IMG/VR virus record: IMGVR_UViG_3300030085_004590
Location: 40,432-104,431 of that record
Strand: one strand, 5' to 3'
Length of the DNA stretch: 64,000 nt
DNA from: a virus
The notes below the pieces were generated by a model. It was not told the origin of the DNA, searched no databases, and saw only the letters and a list, made by a program, of their open reading frames with translations. Positions 9,489-18,831 of this stretch are shown here, in pieces. The number at the start of each line of letters is the position of its first letter. Within the stretch, counting starts at the first letter, position 1. A program made the position numbers and the translations under genes.

Positions 9489-10954
9489 AGATAGGTGTTT
9501 GTGTTCCTTATAGAAATAGAGAAGCTCACTTAAAAGAGTTTATACCAACTGTTAGTAAATATTTGGAATCACAAGGAATTGATTACCACATTTATTTTGG
9601 TCATCAAGTAGATGATAAATTGTTTAATAGAGGTGCTACAAAAAATGTAGCAGCAGAGTGGGCATTCAAAGAAGGATGTGATTACATTGTTTGGCATGAT
9701 ATCGATATGATACCCGAAGAAGGTTGTGATTATTCTTTTCCAAAAAAACATCCCATACATATTGCAACAAATATATCTCAAATGGATTACAAACTAAAGT
9801 ATGAAGAATACTTTGGTGGAGCAGTTTTATTTTCAAAAGAACAAGTAGAGGCAACAAATGGATACTCAAATGATTATTGGGATTGGGGAATGGAAGATGA
9901 TGATTTATTTTGGAGATGTGTACTTGAAGGATATGCGAATGCATCTTATATGGATTATCCTACTGAAAAACAAAGTTACTTAAATTTCAATGGTAAAAAT
10001 TCATTTATAAAAATAGATAGAGATAAAAAATTAAGAAACATTACTTCTCGTTCTCATACAGTTTCAGTTTTAGTTCGTGCATATCAACAAGAAGATAAAG
10101 TAAACATTTGGTTAGTAGGTGATGAGGATAGAAGATTTTGTGAGTATCCAATAATTCGTAGACCAGGATATGATTGGGGATTGAGTTATAACAATTCAAG
10201 AGCATATACGGCCCAACTTTGGGATAATCAAAGAAATCATTTATATCAATGGATAAAAAGATATGAAGGACAATGGACATGGGTTACTTTAAGTGTTGAT
10301 ACTGCAAATCAAAAAATTCATTTTTATTTAAATGGTAAAGAATCAGATGCAAGACACGGTCATGGTACACAATCCCCTTTACATTATGAGAATAGATTAA
10401 AATCCTATGGATTAGATGATTGGTACATAGGAACAACTACTTCTGCACGAAAAACTGATATTAATCGTTGGTTAAAAGGAGATATAGGAAAAGTTTGTAT
10501 GTGGAATAGAGTACTATCAGAAGAAGAAATAAAAAATATTCACAAAAATGTACCAGAAAAGAATTTAGTTTTACATTATGATTTTAATTCTGATTTACAA
10601 AAAAATTCTCCTTACACCGCAGTTGATTTAAGTGGAAACGAATTACATGGTAGTATTAGAAACTGCGAATTACACGAAGGAGAAATAAAAATACCATATA
10701 CAGTTTTACCACACAGAGTACCTGGAAGATTAAAATGTTTACCACACAAAGATGAAGGATTGGTAAAAGATGAACATGGAAACGATAAGTGGGCAAAGGG
10801 AGAAACCACTGCAAGAAACGAAAGAAGATATGTTCTTCAAATGCAACAAGGTGAATGGGATTATAAATCAGATGGTATAAAACAATTAAAATATGAATTA
10901 GTTGGAGTTGAAGAGATTACTCCCAAAGCAAAACTAATAAATGTTAAATTTTGA
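9485..10954 (+). CDS. GT7-like galactosyltransferase fused to LamG-like domain, second copy
   Basis: This 489-residue paralogue shares the architecture of the gene at 7660. The GT7 part has CVPYRNREAHL, FNRGATKNVA, HDIDMIP (Asp72, Asp74) and WDWGMEDDDLFWR from residue 132. A LamG-like sandwich spans roughly residues 165-380 (LNFNGKNSFIKIDR, WTWVTLSVDTANQKIHFYLN, IGKVCMWNRVLSEEEIKNI). The C-terminal ~90 residues resemble the tail of the first copy (both contain a late DYK-DGI segment). It overlaps the cytidylyltransferase-like gene by 4 bases. The two copies have diverged strongly, so they probably differ in donor or acceptor. Confidence 0.8.
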   Translation: MKIGVCVPYRNREAHLKEFIPTVSKYLESQGIDYHIYFGHQVDDKLFNRGATKNVAAEWAFKEGCDYIVWHDIDMIPEEGCDYSFPKKHPIHIATNISQMDYKLKYEEYFGGAVLFSKEQVEATNGYSNDYWDWGMEDDDLFWRCVLEGYANASYMDYPTEKQSYLNFNGKNSFIKIDRDKKLRNITSRSHTVSVLVRAYQQEDKVNIWLVGDEDRRFCEYPIIRRPGYDWGLSYNNSRAYTAQLWDNQRNHLYQWIKRYEGQWTWVTLSVDTANQKIHFYLNGKESDARHGHGTQSPLHYENRLKSYGLDDWYIGTTTSARKTDINRWLKGDIGKVCMWNRVLSEEEIKNIHKNVPEKNLVLHYDFNSDLQKNSPYTAVDLSGNELHGSIRNCELHEGEIKIPYTVLPHRVPGRLKCLPHKDEGLVKDEHGNDKWAKGETTARNERRYVLQMQQGEWDYKSDGIKQLKYELVGVEEITPKAKLINVKF

Positions 10955-10956
10955 TA

Positions 10957-10968
10957 TATATTAATATA
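10957..10968 (+). promoter_or_regulatory. Weak variant of the phage promoter motif
   Basis: TATATTAATATA differs from TATATTTATATA at one base, in the 24-base gap before the radical SAM gene at 10979. It may be fortuitous in such AT-rich DNA. Confidence 0.25.
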
Positions 10969-10978
10969 AAGATATTCA

Positions 10979-12427
10979 ATGGCAGATTTAATAGCAAAAC
11001 AAGAAGAGAAAAAAAGAAAAATTAACATTGATGATGATAGTCCATTTTATGTGGATATTAGAAAATCATTAAATGACCAAGGACCTGGGTTTTGTTTAGC
11101 AAAGTGGACACAAGTTACAATGCATTTACAATTGGGTCATACTCATTCTTGTCACCACCCTAAAACACATCAAGTTCCTTTAAGAGAATTAAAAAGAAAT
11201 CCAACTGCTCTTCACAATACGATGTACAAGAAAAGAAGAAGAAAAGAGATGTTGGAAGGACAAAGACCAGATGAATGTGATTATTGTTGGAATGTAGAAG
11301 ATAGTTCTAATAGATTTTCAGATAGAACTTTTAAATCTGCAGAGAACTGGTCGTATCCTTATATGGATGAAATCAAATCATTAGGTTGGAGAGATGATTA
11401 TAATCCAAAGTATGTTGAAGTTTCATTTTCAAATGCATGTAATTTTAAATGTTCTTATTGTGGACCAGCATTTTCAACAAAATGGATGGAAGAAGCTGAA
11501 AAATTTGGAGCATATCCAACAACAGATGGTTTTAATGATTTAACTTATTTAAAACAAGAAGGTAAAATGCCAATGCCAGTAACCCAAACAAATCCATATG
11601 TAGATGCGTTTTGGAGATGGTGGCCAGATTTATATAAAGATTTACACACTTTTAGAATTACTGGTGGTGAACCTTTAATGTCACAAGATACTTGGAAAGT
11701 TTTAGATTTTATTTTAGAACAAGAAAATCCAAATAGAGAATTGAATCTTGCAATAAACTCTAACTTAGGAGTACCTGATAAATTAATTGATAGATTTATA
11801 GAAAAGGTTGCGAGAATTTGTGATGAGGGAAGAGTAAAAGAATTTGTAATCTTTACTTCGGTTGATACTTGGGGTAAACAGGCAGAATATATTCGAAATG
11901 GTTTAGAGTTTAATAGATTTTGGGATAACTGTCATAAAGTTTTAGAAAAAATACCACAAGTTATATTAACTTACATGGTAACTTACAATGCACTTTCAGT
12001 TCCAAACTATGATAAACTAATTAGAGGTGTTTATGATTTAAAAACCACTTATGGTTCGGATGATAGATATTGGAACTCTGCAACATTCTTAGATACATCT
12101 TATTTAAGACACCCAACTCACCAAACAGTACAAGTTTTAGAACCACATTGGGCAGATAAAATTTATGCTGATGCACAATTAGTAGATTTCTTAGGAGTAC
12201 CATTATTCGAAAAAGAATACATTGGATATTCGGATGTTGAAATTCAAAAATTAAAAAGAACTTTCGATTGGATGAAATCACCAGTGGCAGAAGAACAATT
12301 AAAAAAACAAAGATACAACTTTGGAAGATATTTCAGAGCACACGATGAGAGAAGAGGAACAGATTTCTGTGCTACTTTTCCAGAACTAGAAGAATTTTAT
12401 AGAAAATGTTTAGAAATTAAGATATGA
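10979..12427 (+). CDS. Radical SAM protein (twitch-type)
   Basis: This 482-residue protein has the radical SAM iron-sulfur motif CNFKCSYC (Cys154, Cys158, Cys161) followed by TGGEP near residue 229, which contacts SAM. These enzymes make a 5'-deoxyadenosyl radical. The N terminus carries extra Cys/His residues (SCHHPKTHQ, ECDYCWN) that could bind another cluster or zinc, as in the phage 'twitch-domain' radical SAM proteins known from large marine phages. Substrate is unknown; the sugar-gene neighbourhood and the 4-base overlap with a LamG-like gene suggest modification of a glycan or of a virion protein. Confidence 0.8.
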   Translation: MADLIAKQEEKKRKINIDDDSPFYVDIRKSLNDQGPGFCLAKWTQVTMHLQLGHTHSCHHPKTHQVPLRELKRNPTALHNTMYKKRRRKEMLEGQRPDECDYCWNVEDSSNRFSDRTFKSAENWSYPYMDEIKSLGWRDDYNPKYVEVSFSNACNFKCSYCGPAFSTKWMEEAEKFGAYPTTDGFNDLTYLKQEGKMPMPVTQTNPYVDAFWRWWPDLYKDLHTFRITGGEPLMSQDTWKVLDFILEQENPNRELNLAINSNLGVPDKLIDRFIEKVARICDEGRVKEFVIFTSVDTWGKQAEYIRNGLEFNRFWDNCHKVLEKIPQVILTYMVTYNALSVPNYDKLIRGVYDLKTTYGSDDRYWNSATFLDTSYLRHPTHQTVQVLEPHWADKIYADAQLVDFLGVPLFEKEYIGYSDVEIQKLKRTFDWMKSPVAEEQLKKQRYNFGRYFRAHDERRGTDFCATFPELEEFYRKCLEIKI

Positions 12428-13158
12428 TTCAATTAAAAGGTGATAATGCATATTTTATCCCTCCAAAAAATCGTTATGGGTTATGTAAAAAGGAAACCTT
12501 TGATTTAACTGAAAAGGATTTCACAGTTTGTGTACGCGTAAAAATAGATTGGGATAAAATGGAAATTGGTACTCCAACCCACGAAGGGGGTATTGTTGCA
12601 AAGAACGGTAGACATTGTGGTTTAAGTGCTTTAAAAATAAATGAAGAACAATGTTATATCAAAGCACAATTTTGGACATGGCAAACAAGAGAAGTTGGTG
12701 TAGAATTTCACGATACATGGATTGATGTAAATCAAAATAGTGATTGGATGACAGTTGCAATGATACATGATAAAAAGAAAAAAGTTGTAACTTGTTATGT
12801 AGATGGAAAAGTAAGTAAAATTTCATATTCAGGTGAAATAATAGATTATAGAGATTCTTGGATTTGGGTTGGGTGTAATAACTCATTAGATAGTTGTGCA
12901 CCTGAACACAGAGGATTCCTTCATGGAGAAATAAATCACTTATCAATTTTTGAAACTGCATTAAAAAATGAAGAAGTAGAAAAAACATTTGAAATAAACT
13001 CACCAGATTCAGTTGATTTCGATAAAATACCAGCAGCAATATATTGTTTTAAAGAAGAATGGCAAACTCCATATAAAATCATGGATATTACTCATAATGG
13101 TAACTCGATGATTTTATTTGATAAAAAATGGATGGCAGAAGATAATAGTTTAATTTAA
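12424..13158 (+). CDS. LamG/concanavalin-like domain protein
   Basis: This 244-residue protein seems to be one beta-sandwich of the Laminin_G_3 type. It has FTVCVRVKIDWDKME, DWMTVAMIHDKKKKVVTCYVDGK and a closing HGEINHLSIFETALKNEEVE, which corresponds to the I-x-x-F/V-x-x-F/W-N-R-A-L-x-x-E-E segment of the family. It resembles the C-terminal halves of the two GT7 fusions but stands alone. The start overlaps the radical SAM gene by 4 bases (ATGA), so the pair is probably translated together. A glycan-binding helper or modified substrate is plausible; no catalytic residues are evident. Confidence 0.65.
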   Translation: MIQLKGDNAYFIPPKNRYGLCKKETFDLTEKDFTVCVRVKIDWDKMEIGTPTHEGGIVAKNGRHCGLSALKINEEQCYIKAQFWTWQTREVGVEFHDTWIDVNQNSDWMTVAMIHDKKKKVVTCYVDGKVSKISYSGEIIDYRDSWIWVGCNNSLDSCAPEHRGFLHGEINHLSIFETALKNEEVEKTFEINSPDSVDFDKIPAAIYCFKEEWQTPYKIMDITHNGNSMILFDKKWMAEDNSLI

Positions 13159-13163
13159 TTTAA

Positions 13164-14570
13164 ATGAAAAAACATATTCATTTTGTATATGATTTTCTAT
13201 TTCCTAATGGACATTTAGATTTTGGATACAACATCAGTACCCTAAGAGATAATTTTTTATACCAAGTAGAAAATAATACTGAAGATAGAACTTTGTTACT
13301 ATCGGCACCACATATTCCAGCTGTTTTAGAAAAACAATCAGGTATGTTTGCTGATGAATTTATTTCTACTAATACACATTGGAATAAAATGTTAGTAACA
13401 GAAATACAAAATGTTTTAGATAGAAAAAATTATAATGAAAGTTTACATCATTTTGTAGTTTGTCTTGAATCAACAAATGCAAGTAACTTTTTTGAATACT
13501 ATTCAAATCCAAATGTAGATTTTGATAATTTATTTTCACCAAAACTTCTTAGATATTTAAAAAAAAGAAGAGAATTCAAAATTTTAATGATTGATAATAG
13601 AGAAGGTGCATATCCTCATGTACCAAAATTATTTGTAAAAGTAAAAGAATGGTTAGATAGACATAACATTAAAGATAGAAACAAATTTATTATTTCTACT
13701 TGTAATGAAAATATTAAAAAAATAAAAATTGATGATTCAAGAATTAAAGTTTTTAATAATAATTATTATCTATATTCAGCTGGCAAATACATTAAACAAT
13801 GTGAAGAAAGAAATAATCAAATTACTGAAGGACATAATGATTATGAATTTTCGTTACAACAAGAATTAAAGTTTGATATAAAAGAAAAATATTTTTTAAA
13901 TTATAACAGAAACTCTGGTAGATATCATAGACCTTTTTTAGTACATAAACTTTTCTTAAATAATCTTTATGATAAGGGATTTATTTCACTATTTCAGACA
14001 GATGATTTTGATAACCAACTAAGTAGAAACCATGCTGATGAAAAACTAAATATCTATCCAAAAACTATAAAAAAATGGAAGGAAACATTATCTCAATGGT
14101 ATCCATCAATAATAGATTCTGATAAAGGTGATGAAGTTGCAATGTTTCATAATTATTTAAGTAGAAAAGATGAATATGAAAAAAGTTATTTTTCAATTGT
14201 TTCTGAAACAAATGCTGAAACAAAATATTTATTTGTAACAGAAAAAACTTTAAAACCAATAATGAATCTACATCCATTTTTGGTGAATGGAAATCCATAT
14301 ACTTTAAAACATCTTAAAAGTTTAGGATTTCAAACCTTTGGTAAATGGTGGGATGAAAGTTATGATTCTGAAGAGAATTTCGAAAAAAGGACAGAGATGT
14401 TAATAGAACAAGTAAAGTTGCTTTGTTCTAAAACAAAAGAAGAGTGGGTTGAAATTTTACAAGAAATGGAACCTTTACTCAAGTATAATCAAAGTTTACT
14501 AAAACAAAAATGGATGAGTAAACAATATGAAAAAAATTTAGTAGATATCTTAGATACTTCTTTAATTTAA
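13164..14570 (+). CDS. Putative glycosyltransferase, paralogue family member 1
   Basis: This is the first of three paralogues in the island. The 468-residue protein starts KKHIHFVYDFLFPNGHLDFG. Its C-terminal third holds the shared block: FSIVSETNAETKYLFVTEKT, LKPIMNLHPFLVNGNP, LKSLGFQTFGKWWDESYD. The pattern S-E-T-N...T-E-K-x-x-K-P-I...P-F resembles the donor-binding C-terminal half of GT10/exostosin-like glycosyltransferases (Y-x-T-E-K then P-V), so I infer a GT-B-type transferase; this is a motif-level guess. A 5-base gap separates it from both the LamG gene and the next epimerase. Confidence 0.5.
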   Translation: MKKHIHFVYDFLFPNGHLDFGYNISTLRDNFLYQVENNTEDRTLLLSAPHIPAVLEKQSGMFADEFISTNTHWNKMLVTEIQNVLDRKNYNESLHHFVVCLESTNASNFFEYYSNPNVDFDNLFSPKLLRYLKKRREFKILMIDNREGAYPHVPKLFVKVKEWLDRHNIKDRNKFIISTCNENIKKIKIDDSRIKVFNNNYYLYSAGKYIKQCEERNNQITEGHNDYEFSLQQELKFDIKEKYFLNYNRNSGRYHRPFLVHKLFLNNLYDKGFISLFQTDDFDNQLSRNHADEKLNIYPKTIKKWKETLSQWYPSIIDSDKGDEVAMFHNYLSRKDEYEKSYFSIVSETNAETKYLFVTEKTLKPIMNLHPFLVNGNPYTLKHLKSLGFQTFGKWWDESYDSEENFEKRTEMLIEQVKLLCSKTKEEWVEILQEMEPLLKYNQSLLKQKWMSKQYEKNLVDILDTSLI

Positions 14571-14575
14571 AAGTT

Positions 14576-15541
14576 ATGAAAATATTAATTACAGGTGGTT
14601 CGGGTTACTTAGGTTCAGTTATTACAGAAAAATTACTGAATGAAAATTATCAAGTAACTATTTTAGATAATTTGATGTATAATCAAACATCATCAATTAT
14701 TTTTTCACACAATCCTAATTTTAATTTTATATATGGAGATGTTAGGGATAAAACATTACTAAAATCAATAGTAAATGATTTTGATGTTATTATTCCTCTT
14801 GCTGCAATAGTAGGATTTCCAGCATGTGATAAAGATAAGGATTTAGCAACCGCAGTAAATTACGAGCACGTCCGCTATATTTGTGAATTGATAAAAAATT
14901 CTGATATAAGAATAGTTTATCCAAATACAAATAGTGGATATGGGATAGGAGAGGATGGTGAGTGTACTGAAGAAAGTCCACTCAATCCAATTTCACATTA
15001 TGGTGTTACCAAAGTCAAAGCAGAGAGTGAGGTTTTGAATATTGGGGGAATATCTGTAAGATTGGCAACAGTATTTGGTTCATCACCAAGAATGAGAATG
15101 GATTTATTAGTAAATGAATTTGTATATAAGGCATTGACTGATAAGTACATAACGATATTTGAAAAAAACTTTGTAAGAAACTACATTCACATCAGAGATG
15201 TTGCAAATGTATTTTTATTTATGATTCAAAACTACCAAGAACATAGTGGAGAGGTGTTCAATGTAGGTTTATCAGATGCTAATCTAACAAAACAACAATT
15301 AGTTGAAAAAATAAAAGATTATGTACCAGATTTTGCAATCACATATTCAGATTATTATGAGGACCCAGATAAAAGAGATTATATAGTATCAAATAAAAAA
15401 ATTGAATCAACTGGTTGGAATCCACAATATACATTGGATTCTGGTATTGAAGAATTAATTAAAACATATACCATTCTTATACAAGATTTAAGTTCTAAAT
15501 ATAGAAATGGTTTTCCATTAGGTTATGGCAAAAGGACGTAG
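14576..15541 (+). CDS. NAD-dependent epimerase/dehydratase (extended SDR) 1
   Basis: This 321-residue protein has the nucleotide-binding GGSGYLG at residues 7-13, DVRDKTLL after the third strand, and the catalytic Tyr142-x(3)-Lys146 in HYGVTKVKAE. An RNYIHIRDVANVF segment is typical of nucleotide-sugar epimerases and dehydratases. It probably alters a nucleotide-activated sugar (4-epimerase, 4,6-dehydratase or reductase class; the exact reaction is not readable). It overlaps the RmlC-like gene by 17 bases, which suggests the two act in one deoxysugar pathway. Two more SDR genes follow at 17866 and 18828. Confidence 0.85.
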   Translation: MKILITGGSGYLGSVITEKLLNENYQVTILDNLMYNQTSSIIFSHNPNFNFIYGDVRDKTLLKSIVNDFDVIIPLAAIVGFPACDKDKDLATAVNYEHVRYICELIKNSDIRIVYPNTNSGYGIGEDGECTEESPLNPISHYGVTKVKAESEVLNIGGISVRLATVFGSSPRMRMDLLVNEFVYKALTDKYITIFEKNFVRNYIHIRDVANVFLFMIQNYQEHSGEVFNVGLSDANLTKQQLVEKIKDYVPDFAITYSDYYEDPDKRDYIVSNKKIESTGWNPQYTLDSGIEELIKTYTILIQDLSSKYRNGFPLGYGKRT

Positions 15542-16109
15542 TATATTTTATAAAGAAAGAGATTGGGATGATTTTCATTTCTATCATGGTTCTAAATTAA
15601 ATGAAGTAAAGGTTATACAACCATCGGTTTATTATGAACAAAGAGGTTCTATATCTACAACTTATCATTCAGATTATTACGATAGAATCTTGCCTGCTGA
15701 GGAAAGGACTAAGGGATTAAAATTTAAACATGATAGATTTTCTAAATCTAAACAAAATGTACTCAGAGGATTACACTATGATGATAAAACATGGAAGTTA
15801 GTAAGTTGTTTGCATGGTAAAATTTATTTAGTAGTTTTAGATTTAAGACCAAAACAAAAAAACTTTGGAAAATGGGAATCTTTTATACTCTCACCAGAAA
15901 CAACAACACAAGTATTGATACCACCTATGTTTGCCAATGGACATTATGTCTTTGAAGATGATTCAATCTTTCATTATAAGATGGCATATCATGGTGAATA
16001 CAATGATGAAAACAAACAACAAACAATAAAATGGGATGATACGAAGTATGAAATAGAATGGCCTTGTACAAATCCTATATTATCAAAAAGAGATGCAAAT
16101 GGAAATTAA
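15525..16109 (+). CDS. dTDP-4-dehydrorhamnose 3,5-epimerase-like protein (RmlC cupin)
   Basis: At 194 residues this is close to the usual ~180 of RmlC. The family hallmark VLRGLHYD at residues 79-86 supplies the catalytic base His84. KLVSCLHGKIYLVVLDLRP, then a Phe/Gly-rich strand and LIPPMFANGHYVFEDDSIFHYKM give the rest of the double-stranded beta-helix active site. These enzymes epimerise 4-keto-6-deoxy sugars bound to a nucleotide. The gene overlaps its neighbours by 17 bases on both sides, so translation is probably coupled. The sugar nucleotide used here is unknown. Confidence 0.8.
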   Translation: MAKGRSIFYKERDWDDFHFYHGSKLNEVKVIQPSVYYEQRGSISTTYHSDYYDRILPAEERTKGLKFKHDRFSKSKQNVLRGLHYDDKTWKLVSCLHGKIYLVVLDLRPKQKNFGKWESFILSPETTTQVLIPPMFANGHYVFEDDSIFHYKMAYHGEYNDENKQQTIKWDDTKYEIEWPCTNPILSKRDANGN

Positions 16110-16737
16110 AAATTTACAAAATCACGAGGATAGATGGATAGATGGAAATTTTTCTAAGGAAGATTTAATAGCTTTTGAAGATGATGTCATAAAACATTGG
16201 GAAAATGGAGAAATCACAGGTCCTATACATCTTTCACATGGCAATGAAGAACAATTAATCGAAATATTTAAAAAAGTAGGAGTTGAAGATTGGGTATTTT
16301 CAACTTGGAGGTCACACTATCATGCACTTTTACATGGAGTAGACCCAAAGTATTTGAAACAAAAAATTTTAGAAGGTAAATCAATAACTATCATAGATAA
16401 ATCATCTAATTTTTATTCTTCTGCAATCGTAACTGGTATTTTACCAATTGCATTGGGAGTTGCAAAGGGTTTAAAAGAAAGAGGAAGTGATGAAAAGGTT
16501 TGGTGTTTCATTGGTGATATGACTTTTGAAACTGGTATCTTTTATGAAGTACACAAATACGCAAGAAACTTTGATTTACCACTTTATTTTGTAGTAGAAG
16601 ATAATGAGGTATCAACAAATACACCAACTGGTCATACTTGGAATAATATTCAAAGAGAAATACCAGAAGATGTAATCTATTACAAGTATAAATCTAAATA
16701 TCCACATTACGGTACTGGCAAATGGGTAGTATTTTAA
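16093..16737 (+). CDS. Thiamine-diphosphate enzyme, PP (E1 alpha-like) subunit
   Basis: This 214-residue protein corresponds to the diphosphate-binding half of a ThDP enzyme of the dehydrogenase-E1/transketolase type. TWRSHYHALLHGV near residue 75 resembles the E1-alpha RxHxH region. GDMTFETG at 141-148 and Asn171 (EDNEVSTN) form the GD-x-x...N motif that binds Mg-ThDP, with 28 residues between Asp142 and Asn171. It is shorter than normal E1 alpha (~330). The matching PYR half is encoded separately at 19825, with SDR genes and a glycosyltransferase-like gene between. Start at 16093 or 16099 are both possible. Confidence 0.75.
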   Translation: MQMEIKNLQNHEDRWIDGNFSKEDLIAFEDDVIKHWENGEITGPIHLSHGNEEQLIEIFKKVGVEDWVFSTWRSHYHALLHGVDPKYLKQKILEGKSITIIDKSSNFYSSAIVTGILPIALGVAKGLKERGSDEKVWCFIGDMTFETGIFYEVHKYARNFDLPLYFVVEDNEVSTNTPTGHTWNNIQREIPEDVIYYKYKSKYPHYGTGKWVVF

Positions 16738-17876
16738 AATTTATATTTTTATTTGATGAAGAATATCCATCATGGTCTTTTCGAGGACCATTTACTGATT
16801 ATATTCAAAACAATTTTGAGTATAGTTTTATAGATGATATAGATAAATCAAAAAATAATATTTTAATCATTGAAGGAACTGAATGTTTTAAAGGACCACA
16901 CAGAGTTTTTAAAAAAGAACTCTATGATTTAATTAAAGAAAATAATTTAAAGGTAATTTTTGCATCAATTGCTGACCCATGTACTTGGTCTGATAAGATT
17001 AACTTTATGAATGATATAAATTCATACGGTCTGAAAGATAAAGTTTATTATGTGGATACTTGTGTAAATCATTCTGAAGATTACAATACTTTTTGTTATC
17101 ATCATTTTTTAGAAGAACCTGGTATTCATATGAAAAAGTGGGGAGATTTTAAATTTTTTGAAGAAAATGAATTAGGATATAAAAGTGAAGATATAACACT
17201 TGAAGAATTAGATATTTTTAGAAATAAAAAGTTTTTATCATTTAATAGAACAGTTGATAAAGATAATAGAATGAGTTTATTTCACACTTATCTTGAAAAT
17301 GATTTTTCAGATTCTTATTTTAGTTTTCTTAATTTTTGTGCATCAGATGGTTCAGTACCATTTTTTACAAAAAGTAAAAAATTATCAATCGATGAATATA
17401 AAAGTAAACTCCCAATTGAGTTAGATACTAAAAATAGTGGAGTTAATTTACAAAGTTTTAAAACAAGTAATACTTTTAAAAAAGATTTATTTTTAAATTC
17501 ATGTATTAACATTGTTACTGAAACATCGTTTCAATGTAATGGATTATTTTTATCAGAAAAAATAATAAAACCAATTGTATGTTACCAACCCTTCATAGTT
17601 GTAGGACCTTATAATTACTTAAAAGAATTACGAAGTTTGGGATACAAAACTTTCTCTGATTTTTGGGATGAAAGTTATGATGAAATAGAAAATGGTGAAG
17701 ATAGATATTTTGCAATTGAAAAATTAATTTTAGAATTAAATAGTAAAAGTATTAATGAATTAAATGAAATTTATCAAAAAACTAAAAATATATGTATATA
17801 TAATAGAGAGGTATTTAATAACTTCAAGGAAGATTCCATTCCTAACATAATAAAACAAATAGAAAATGAATGGTAA
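16722..17876 (+). CDS. Putative glycosyltransferase, paralogue family member 2
   Basis: This 384-residue protein shares its C-terminal block with the genes at 13164 and 20360: NIVTETSFQCNGLFLSEKI, IKPIVCYQPFIVVGPYN, LRSLGYKTFSDFWDESYD. The N-terminal part starts SILKFIFLFDEEYPSW and differs from the paralogues. A central FLSFNRTVDKDNRMSLFHTY resembles the 'NR...R' stretch near the middle of the other two. It overlaps both neighbours (16 and 11 bases), which places it inside the translationally coupled sugar run. A GT-B-like transferase is inferred from the weak GT10/exostosin-like pattern only. Confidence 0.5.
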   Translation: MGSILKFIFLFDEEYPSWSFRGPFTDYIQNNFEYSFIDDIDKSKNNILIIEGTECFKGPHRVFKKELYDLIKENNLKVIFASIADPCTWSDKINFMNDINSYGLKDKVYYVDTCVNHSEDYNTFCYHHFLEEPGIHMKKWGDFKFFEENELGYKSEDITLEELDIFRNKKFLSFNRTVDKDNRMSLFHTYLENDFSDSYFSFLNFCASDGSVPFFTKSKKLSIDEYKSKLPIELDTKNSGVNLQSFKTSNTFKKDLFLNSCINIVTETSFQCNGLFLSEKIIKPIVCYQPFIVVGPYNYLKELRSLGYKTFSDFWDESYDEIENGEDRYFAIEKLILELNSKSINELNEIYQKTKNICIYNREVFNNFKEDSIPNIIKQIENEW

Positions 17877-18831
17877 AAAGGTTTTAATCACAGGTGCTAA
17901 TGGATTAGTAGGAAATTACACCGTACAAAAATGTATCGATAGAGGTGCATTCGTAACTGCAGTTGATATTGTTGAACCAACAAATCAAATCGAAAAATAT
18001 AAGGATGAAAATTATCAATTCATCAAAGCAGATTTAAGAGAATTTAAAAGTTGTAAAAGAGTTGTCGAAGGACAAGATATAATACTTCATATTGCAGGTG
18101 TTAAAGGTTCACCTAAAAGAGCAATGGAACAACCAGCAGATTATTTTGTACCAATGTTACAATTTAATACCAATATGATGGAAGCAGCAAGATTAGAAGA
18201 TGTAGAGTGGTATGTATATACATCGACTGTTGGTGTTTATCAACCCGCTGAGGTATTTTATGAGGATGATGTATGGAAAACCTTCCCATCAGAAAAAGAT
18301 AAGTATGCTGGATGGGCAAAGAGATTGGGTGAATTACAAGCTGAAGTATATTCAGTATCATTCGATTGGAATAAAGCATCAGTTGTAAGACCAGCAAACA
18401 TTTATGGTAGACATGACAACTTCGGACCAGAATCAACAGTAATCGCTTCACTTATTAAAAGATTATTTGGTGAAAAAGAACATCCACTAATTTGTTGGGG
18501 AGATGGAACACCAATCAGAGATTTTATTTATGCTGGTGATGTTGCAGATGGAATCATAAAAGCATACGAACAAAAATTAACACAACCAATCAATTTAGGT
18601 AGTGGTACTGGTGTTACTATTAAAGAACTTGCAGAAACTCTCGTAGAAATATACGAAGATATGTATGGAGTTAAAGTTGGTATCGAATGGGATACTACAA
18701 AACCAAATGGTGATGCAAAAAGATTAATGAGTACAGAAAGAGCAGAATCTTTCGGTATCAAACAACAAGTATCCTTAAAAGAAGGATTAAAAGAAACAAT
18801 AGATTATTATTTAAATGAATTTAAAAAATGA
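17866..18831 (+). CDS. NAD-dependent epimerase/dehydratase (extended SDR) 2
   Basis: This 321-residue protein has GANGLVG at residues 10-16, ILHIAGVKGSPKRAM after strand 4, and STVGVYQP at strand 5. KYAGWAKRLGE holds the likely catalytic Tyr and Lys, but with four rather than three residues between them, so the Tyr assignment is uncertain. RPANIYGRHDNFGPES and PIRDFIYAGDVADGI are typical of GDP-/dTDP-sugar epimerases and reductases. It overlaps the next SDR by 4 bases. The product may work in series with SDR 3 and with the thiamine enzyme; no exact reaction can be assigned. Confidence 0.85.
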   Translation: MNGKKVLITGANGLVGNYTVQKCIDRGAFVTAVDIVEPTNQIEKYKDENYQFIKADLREFKSCKRVVEGQDIILHIAGVKGSPKRAMEQPADYFVPMLQFNTNMMEAARLEDVEWYVYTSTVGVYQPAEVFYEDDVWKTFPSEKDKYAGWAKRLGELQAEVYSVSFDWNKASVVRPANIYGRHDNFGPESTVIASLIKRLFGEKEHPLICWGDGTPIRDFIYAGDVADGIIKAYEQKLTQPINLGSGTGVTIKELAETLVEIYEDMYGVKVGIEWDTTKPNGDAKRLMSTERAESFGIKQQVSLKEGLKETIDYYLNEFKK

